Made by a program: the position numbers and the translations under genes. Of a stretch of DNA of 64,000 nt, positions 59,303 through 64,000 are shown one piece after another. Source of the stretch: Shinella zoogloeoides (lineage in GTDB: Bacteria; Pseudomonadota; Alphaproteobacteria; Rhizobiales; Rhizobiaceae); contig NZ_CP131130.1 in assembly GCF_033705735.1 (NCBI RefSeq), positions 809,001 through 873,000 on the forward strand, written 5' to 3'. The notes under the pieces were generated by a model. It searched no databases. It had not been told where the DNA came from and was given only the letters and a program-made list of their open reading frames with translations. Numbering within the stretch: position 1 is the stretch's first letter; each line of letters opens with the position of its first letter.

Positions 59303-60607
59303 ATGCTTAAAGACCAGGATCGCATCTTCACCAATATCTACGGCACCAAGGACAAGTCGCTGAAGGGCGCCATGGCCCGCGGCCATTGGGACGGCACCAA
59401 GCAGCTGCTCGAAAAGGGCCGTGACTGGATCATCAACGAGGTCAAGGCCTCGGGCCTGCGCGGCCGCGGCGGCGCAGGCTTCCCGACCGGCCTCAAGTGG
59501 TCCTTCATGCCGAAGGAATCCGACGGTCGTCCGCACTACCTCGTCGTCAATGCCGACGAATCCGAGCCCGGCACCTGCAAGGACCGCGATATCCTGCGCC
59601 ACGATCCGCACACGCTGATCGAGGGCTGCGTCGTCGCCTCCTTCGCCATGGGCGCGCATGCGGCCTATATCTACGTGCGCGGCGAGTTCATCCGCGAGCG
59701 TGAAGCGCTCCAGGCGGCCATCGACGAGTGCTACGATGCGGGCCTGCTCGGCAAGAACAACAAGCTCGGCTACGATATCGACATCTACGTTCACCACGGC
59801 GCCGGCGCTTATATCTGCGGTGAAGAGACCGCGCTGCTCGAAAGCCTCGAAGGCAAGAAGGGCCAGCCGCGCCTGAAGCCGCCGTTCCCGGCGAATATGG
59901 GCCTCTACGGCTGCCCGACGACCGTCAACAACGTCGAGTCCATCGCCGTCACGCCGACGATCCTGCGCCGCGGCGCAAGCTGGTTCTCCAGCTTCGGCCG
60001 CCCGAACAATGTCGGCACCAAGCTGTTCATGATGTCCGGCCACGTCAACAAGCCGTGCACGGTCGAGGAGAGCATGGGCATCTCCTTCCGCGAAATGGTC
60101 GAGAAGCATGGCGGCGGCATCCGCGGCGGCTGGGACAATCTTCTCGCCGTCATCCCCGGCGGCGCATCGTGCCCGGTCGTCAAGGCCGAGGACATGATGA
60201 ACGTCACGCTCGACTTCGACGGTCTGCGCGAGGTGAAGTCCTCCTTCGGCACCGGCGGCATGATCATCATGGATCGCTCGACCGACATCATCAAGGCGAT
60301 CTGGCGCATCTCGGCCTTCTTCAAGCACGAGAGCTGCGGCCAGTGCACGCCCTGCCGCGAAGGCACGGGCTGGATGATGCGCGTCATGGAGCGCATGGTG
60401 CGCGGCAATGCGCAGAAGCGCGAGATCGACATGCTCTTCGACGTGACGAAGCAGATCGAAGGCCACACGATCTGCGCGCTCGGCGACGCCGCGGCCTGGC
60501 CGATCCAGGGCCTCATCCGCAACTTCCGCCCCGAAATCGAGGCGCGCATCGACCAATACACCGCCAATGCCATGGCGCATGGCGCGGTGCTGGAAGCAGC
60601 GGAGTAG
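59303..60607 (+). CDS. nuoF: NADH-quinone oxidoreductase subunit F
   Basis: 434 residues, the 51-kDa NADH-oxidising subunit. The nucleotide-binding glycine-rich loop is in [18 protein letters not shown], the FMN-binding region in [18 protein letters not shown], and the N3 [4Fe-4S] ligands in [18 protein letters not shown] with a later CALGDAAAW. It starts 11 bp after nuoE behind AAAGGGGTG. Confidence 0.98.
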   Translation: MLKDQDRIFTNIYGTKDKSLKGAMARGHWDGTKQLLEKGRDWIINEVKASGLRGRGGAGFPTGLKWSFMPKESDGRPHYLVVNADESEPGTCKDRDILRHDPHTLIEGCVVASFAMGAHAAYIYVRGEFIREREALQAAIDECYDAGLLGKNNKLGYDIDIYVHHGAGAYICGEETALLESLEGKKGQPRLKPPFPANMGLYGCPTTVNNVESIAVTPTILRRGASWFSSFGRPNNVGTKLFMMSGHVNKPCTVEESMGISFREMVEKHGGGIRGGWDNLLAVIPGGASCPVVKAEDMMNVTLDFDGLREVKSSFGTGGMIIMDRSTDIIKAIWRISAFFKHESCGQCTPCREGTGWMMRVMERMVRGNAQKREIDMLFDVTKQIEGHTICALGDAAAWPIQGLIRNFRPEIEARIDQYTANAMAHGAVLEAAE

Positions 60608-60611
60608 GACG

Positions 60612-61256
60612 ATGACGAAGCCGGTTGGACAGGATGCGAATGCGACCCATGTCCCGCCGGCTGAAGCTGCCGGCGACGATCCGTTCGGGCTGTCGCCGTG
60701 GCTGAAGCAGATGCCGGACATGCCGCTGCATCCGCTGATGGCGCATCCGATGGCGGCGATGGCCGCCACGACCGCGATCGGCTTCGGCATTGCGGGCCAG
60801 ATGGCCGGGGCGATGCTGGGCGTGATGCAGAGCACGGCGGAGCGGACGAAGGCGATGCTGGATGAGGCGGCGGAACTTACCGCCAAGGCCGAAGCCGCGA
60901 AAGAGACGGCGGCGCCCGTGAAGGCGAAGCCGGAACTGCGGATGGTTCCGAAGGCGGAACCGGAGATGAAGGTGGCGCGCGAGAAGAGCGCGACGCCGAG
61001 GACGGTGGAAGCCAAACCGGCGCGCAGGGCGCCGGCGGCCAAAGCCGGGAAGGCCGATGACCTGAAGGCGATTTCGGGCATCGGGCCGAAGCTGGAGCAG
61101 GTGCTGAACGGCATGGGGCTCAAGCGCTACGCCGACATTGCGGCCCTGACGGACGCGGATGTCGCAAGGATCGAAGCCGAACTCGGTCTCGGCGGGCGCA
61201 TCGCCCGCGACGGCTGGGTGGAGCAGGCAAGGACGCTGGCGAAGGGCAGGGGCTAG
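60612..61256 (+). CDS. Helix-hairpin-helix domain protein within the nuo operon
   Basis: 214 residues. The N-terminal part is hydrophobic and methionine-rich (LKQMPDMPLHPLMAHPMAAMAATTAIGFGIAGQMAGAMLG, about 30-68), then a charged Ala/Lys linker, then a C-terminal HhH-like domain (about 150-214, ADDLKAISGIGPKLEQVLNGMG). This domain aligns with the tail of NuoE in the same operon. It lies 4 bp after nuoF and 119 bp before nuoG. It is not a standard complex I subunit; it may be an accessory or assembly factor of alphaproteobacterial complex I. The short ATG at 60612 is preferred. Confidence 0.8.
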   Translation: MTKPVGQDANATHVPPAEAAGDDPFGLSPWLKQMPDMPLHPLMAHPMAAMAATTAIGFGIAGQMAGAMLGVMQSTAERTKAMLDEAAELTAKAEAAKETAAPVKAKPELRMVPKAEPEMKVAREKSATPRTVEAKPARRAPAAKAGKADDLKAISGIGPKLEQVLNGMGLKRYADIAALTDADVARIEAELGLGGRIARDGWVEQARTLAKGRG

Positions 61257-61375
61257 GCCCGCCGGAACCGGCAGATGGAACAAAGGCCGAAGGGAAGGGC
61301 GAACGCCCGGAACGGAAGCCGGAGAATGGCGCTGGCAGGACGCGGGATTCCCCGCGTCAGAAGCGGGATTGAGAT

Positions 61376-63454
61376 ATGGCAAAGCTGATAGTCGACGGAA
61401 AAGAAATTGAAGTCCCGGATCACTTCACGCTGCTTCAGGCGTGCGAGGAGGCGGGTGCCGAAGTTCCGCGCTTCTGTTTCCACGAGCGGCTGTCGGTTGC
61501 CGGCAACTGCCGCATGTGCCTCGTCGAGGTGAAGGGCGGCCCGCCGAAGCCGGCTGCTTCCTGCGCCATGGGCGTGCGCGACCTGCGTCCCGGCCCGAAC
61601 GGCGAGCCGCCGGAAGTCTTCACGACCACACCGATGGTCAAGAAGGCGCGCGAAGGCGTGATGGAATTCCTGCTCATCAACCACCCGCTGGATTGCCCGA
61701 TCTGCGACCAGGGCGGCGAATGCGACCTGCAGGACCAGGCGATGGCCTTCGGCATCGACAGTTCGCGCTATGCCGAGAACAAGCGCGCGGTCGAGGACAA
61801 GTATATCGGCCCGCTCGTCAAGACGGTCATGAACCGCTGCATCCACTGCACGCGCTGCGTCCGCTTCACGACGGAAGTCGCCGGCATCACCGAGCTCGGC
61901 CTGATCGGCCGTGGCGAGGATGCCGAGATCACCACCTATCTCGAGCAGGCGATGACGTCGGAGCTTCAGGGCAACGTGGTCGACCTTTGCCCGGTCGGCG
62001 CGCTGACCTCCAAGCCCTTCGCTTTCACGGCCCGCCCGTGGGAACTGAACAAGACGGAATCCATCGACGTCATGGACGCGGTCGGTTCGGCCATCCGCGT
62101 CGATACGCGCGGCCGCGAAGTCATGCGCATCCTGCCGCGCGTCAATGAAGAGATCAACGAGGAGTGGATCTCCGACAAGACCCGCTACATCTGGGATGGC
62201 CTGAAGACCCAGCGTCTCGACCGGCCCTATGTCCGCAAGGATGGCCGCCTCCAGCCCGCAAGCTGGGCGGAAGCGTTCGGCGCCGTCAAGGCCGCCGTTG
62301 CCGGCAAGGCGGGCGACCGCATCGGCGCCATCGCCGGCGACCTCGCCTCCGTCGAGGAAATCTATGCGCTGCGCGAACTGATGACCGCGCTCGGCTCGAA
62401 GAACGTCGACTGCCGCCAGGACGGTTCGGTGCTCGATCCGTCGCTCGGCCGGGCCAGCTACCTCTTCAACCCGACTATCGAAGGCATCGAGCAGGCTGAC
62501 GCGCTGCTCATCGTCGGCTCCAACCCGCGCCTGGAAGCGGCCGTGCTCAACGCCCGCATCCGCAAGCGCTGGCGCATGGACAACTTCCCGATCGGCGTGA
62601 TCGGCGAAGAGGGCGAACTGCGCTACGGCTACGAATATCTCGGCGCCGGCACGGACACGCTCTCCGGCCTCATCGACGGTTCGGTCAAGTTCGCCGCCAA
62701 GCTCAAGAAGGCCGAGCGCCCGATGATCATCGTCGGCCAGGGCGCGCTGTCGCGCGCCGATGGCCTTGCCGTTCTCTCGGCGGTCTCTGCGCTCGCGGAA
62801 AAGGTCGGTGCGGTGAAGGCGGACTGGAACGGCCTCGCCGTCCTCCATACGGCGGCCTCGCGCGTCGGCGGCCTCGACCTCGGCTTCGTGCCGGGCGAGG
62901 GCGGCAAGACGGCAGCCGACATGCTGACGGGCACCGACGTGCTCTTCCTGCTCGGCGCCGACGAGATGGACTTCTCCCGCAAGACCGCCTTCACGGTCTA
63001 TATCGGCTCGCACGGCGACAACGCGGCGCATGTCGCCGACGTCATCCTGCCGGGCGCGACCTACACCGAGAAGTCGGGCACCTGGGTCAACACCGAAGGC
63101 CGCGTCCAGATGGGCAACCGCGCCGGCTTTGCGCCGGGCGATGCCCGCGAGGACTGGGCGATCCTGCGCGCGCTTTCCGACGTGCTCGGCAAGAAGCTGC
63201 CCTTCGATTCGCTCGCCGAGCTGCGCGCGAAGCTCTATGCGGCGCATCCGCATTTCGCCGCGATCGACGAGATTGCAGCCGGCGATATCGCCGATCTCTC
63301 CGCCCTTGCGAAAAAAGGCGGGACGATGGCGAATTCCGGGTTTGCGTCTCCGGTCAAAGACTTCTATTTGACGAACCCGATAGCGCGCGCCTCCGCGGTC
63401 ATGGCCGAATGCTCGGCTCTGGCCCGCAACAATTTCAAAGTCGCGGCGGAATGA
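61376..63454 (+). CDS. nuoG: NADH-quinone oxidoreductase subunit G
   Basis: 692 residues, the 75-kDa subunit. The N-terminal ferredoxin-like domain has [22 protein letters not shown] (N1b), then [20 protein letters not shown] and [12 protein letters not shown] hold N5 and N4. The C-terminal part is the molybdopterin-oxidoreductase-like domain without cofactor ([40 protein letters not shown]). The length is usual for Alphaproteobacteria. A 119-bp gap and the HhH gene separate it from nuoF. Confidence 0.97.
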   Translation: MAKLIVDGKEIEVPDHFTLLQACEEAGAEVPRFCFHERLSVAGNCRMCLVEVKGGPPKPAASCAMGVRDLRPGPNGEPPEVFTTTPMVKKAREGVMEFLLINHPLDCPICDQGGECDLQDQAMAFGIDSSRYAENKRAVEDKYIGPLVKTVMNRCIHCTRCVRFTTEVAGITELGLIGRGEDAEITTYLEQAMTSELQGNVVDLCPVGALTSKPFAFTARPWELNKTESIDVMDAVGSAIRVDTRGREVMRILPRVNEEINEEWISDKTRYIWDGLKTQRLDRPYVRKDGRLQPASWAEAFGAVKAAVAGKAGDRIGAIAGDLASVEEIYALRELMTALGSKNVDCRQDGSVLDPSLGRASYLFNPTIEGIEQADALLIVGSNPRLEAAVLNARIRKRWRMDNFPIGVIGEEGELRYGYEYLGAGTDTLSGLIDGSVKFAAKLKKAERPMIIVGQGALSRADGLAVLSAVSALAEKVGAVKADWNGLAVLHTAASRVGGLDLGFVPGEGGKTAADMLTGTDVLFLLGADEMDFSRKTAFTVYIGSHGDNAAHVADVILPGATYTEKSGTWVNTEGRVQMGNRAGFAPGDAREDWAILRALSDVLGKKLPFDSLAELRAKLYAAHPHFAAIDEIAAGDIADLSALAKKGGTMANSGFASPVKDFYLTNPIARASAVMAECSALARNNFKVAAE

Positions 63455-63474
63455 GCGCGAAGGGATAAAGCATT

Positions 63475-64000
63475 ATGGACGCTTTCATTTCGACCTATGT
63501 CTGGCCTGGCGTGATCATCGTGGCCCAGTCGCTGCTGCTTCTGGTGCTGCTCCTGGTCTCCATCGCCTTCATCCTGCTGGCCGACCGCAAGATCTGGGCT
63601 GCCGTGCAGCTTCGCCGCGGTCCGAACGTCGTCGGACCCTTCGGCCTGCTGCAGTCCTTCGCCGACCTTCTGAAGTTCGTCTTCAAGGAGCCGGTGATTC
63701 CGGCCAGCGCCAACAAGGCGATCTTCCTGCTCGCCCCGCTCGTCTCCGTGACGCTGGCGCTCGCCACCTGGGCGGTCGTGCCGGTCAATGACGGCTGGAT
63801 GATCGCCAACATCAATGTCGGCATCCTCTACATCTTCGCGATTTCCTCGCTCGAAGTGTACGGCATCATCATGGGCGGTTGGGCTTCGAACTCGAAGTAC
63901 CCGTTCCTCGGCGCGCTGCGCTCGGCCGCGCAGATGGTGTCCTACGAAGTCTCCATCGGCTTCGTTATCGTCACCGTCCTGCTCTGCGTCGGCTCGCTGA
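63475..64000 (+). CDS. nuoH: NADH-quinone oxidoreductase subunit H (5' part)
   Basis: The first 175 residues are inside the window and the gene continues past its right end. The ND1-family N-terminus is clear: [66 protein letters not shown], followed by [41 protein letters not shown]. NuoH contributes the quinone channel entrance in the membrane arm. GGGATAAAG precedes the ATG, 20 bp after nuoG. Confidence 0.97.
   Translation, partial: MDAFISTYVWPGVIIVAQSLLLLVLLLVSIAFILLADRKIWAAVQLRRGPNVVGPFGLLQSFADLLKFVFKEPVIPASANKAIFLLAPLVSVTLALATWAVVPVNDGWMIANINVGILYIFAISSLEVYGIIMGGWASNSKYPFLGALRSAAQMVSYEVSIGFVIVTVLLCVGSL

Overview
This window is a high-GC, densely coded chromosomal segment from an alphaproteobacterium, almost certainly of the Rhizobiaceae (Rhizobium/Agrobacterium/Ensifer/Shinella group). 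The evidence is the gene sets fabH-ihfA-merR-tRNA-Pro, rplM-rpsI-speB-argC, clpP-clpX-lon-hupB and nuoABCDEFG, a long NuoE with a helix-hairpin-helix tail, a RIME-type rhizobial palindromic repeat, and alphaproteobacterial promoter motifs. I cannot name the species. I see no rRNA, CRISPR array, transposase, integrase or prophage.

Layout, left half. The 3' end of fabH, ihfA and a merR-type regulator come first, then a candidate minus-strand small RNA and tRNA-Pro(GGG). From about 2 to 10.3 kb lies an extracellular polysaccharide locus. A minus-strand operon encodes a Wza-like export lipoprotein, a GT4 glycosyltransferase, a polyprenyl-phosphate sugar-phosphate transferase and an O-antigen-ligase-type polymerase. 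A divergent Wzz/Wzc-type chain-length protein carries a degenerate kinase domain, and a GNAT acyltransferase lies convergent to it. The set resembles the holdfast or unipolar polysaccharide systems of Alphaproteobacteria. Then come a DUF2842 gene, ctaA, an APH(6)-like kinase overlapping argC, speB, rpsI-rplM, a hotdog thioesterase, an enoyl-CoA hydratase, an EamA transporter, two tandem CoA-binding proteins, metZ, a cupin, ggt, clpP, clpX, lon and hupB.

Layout, right half. After hupB come a secreted phytase-like esterase with a PHO-box-like motif, a MarR regulator with an apparently leaderless promoter, an SbcD/SbcC-like (YhaO/YhaN-like) nuclease-ATPase pair, a one-TM hypothetical protein and a fused secDF. 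An amino-acid catabolism region follows: a D-arginine-dehydrogenase-like oxidoreductase, a LysR regulator, an orphan basic-amino-acid binding protein, an aldo/keto reductase, and a complete histidine utilisation cluster. In that cluster hutI-H-G-U-D run on the minus strand and hutF-hutC on the plus strand, around a palindromic HutC-type operator. The degradation route uses HutH, HutU, HutI, HutF and HutG, so formiminoglutamate is deiminated and then deformylated to glutamate. A small acidic protein, tRNA-Val, two identical tRNA-Asp genes and a prohibitin-like protein precede the complex I operon nuoA to nuoH, which runs off the right edge. Within the nuo operon there is a small coupled ORF between nuoD and nuoE, and an extra gene between nuoF and nuoG whose C-terminal domain matches the tail of NuoE.

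The observations I rate highest are the minus-strand RNA candidate near 1.2 kb, the shared HhH domain in the nuo operon, the PHO-box-like site before the phytase-like gene, the hairpin that hides the ribosome binding site of the aldo/keto reductase, and the degenerate kinase of the polysaccharide co-polymerase. No clearly new multi-gene system is evident; most of the window is conserved rhizobial core or common accessory metabolism.
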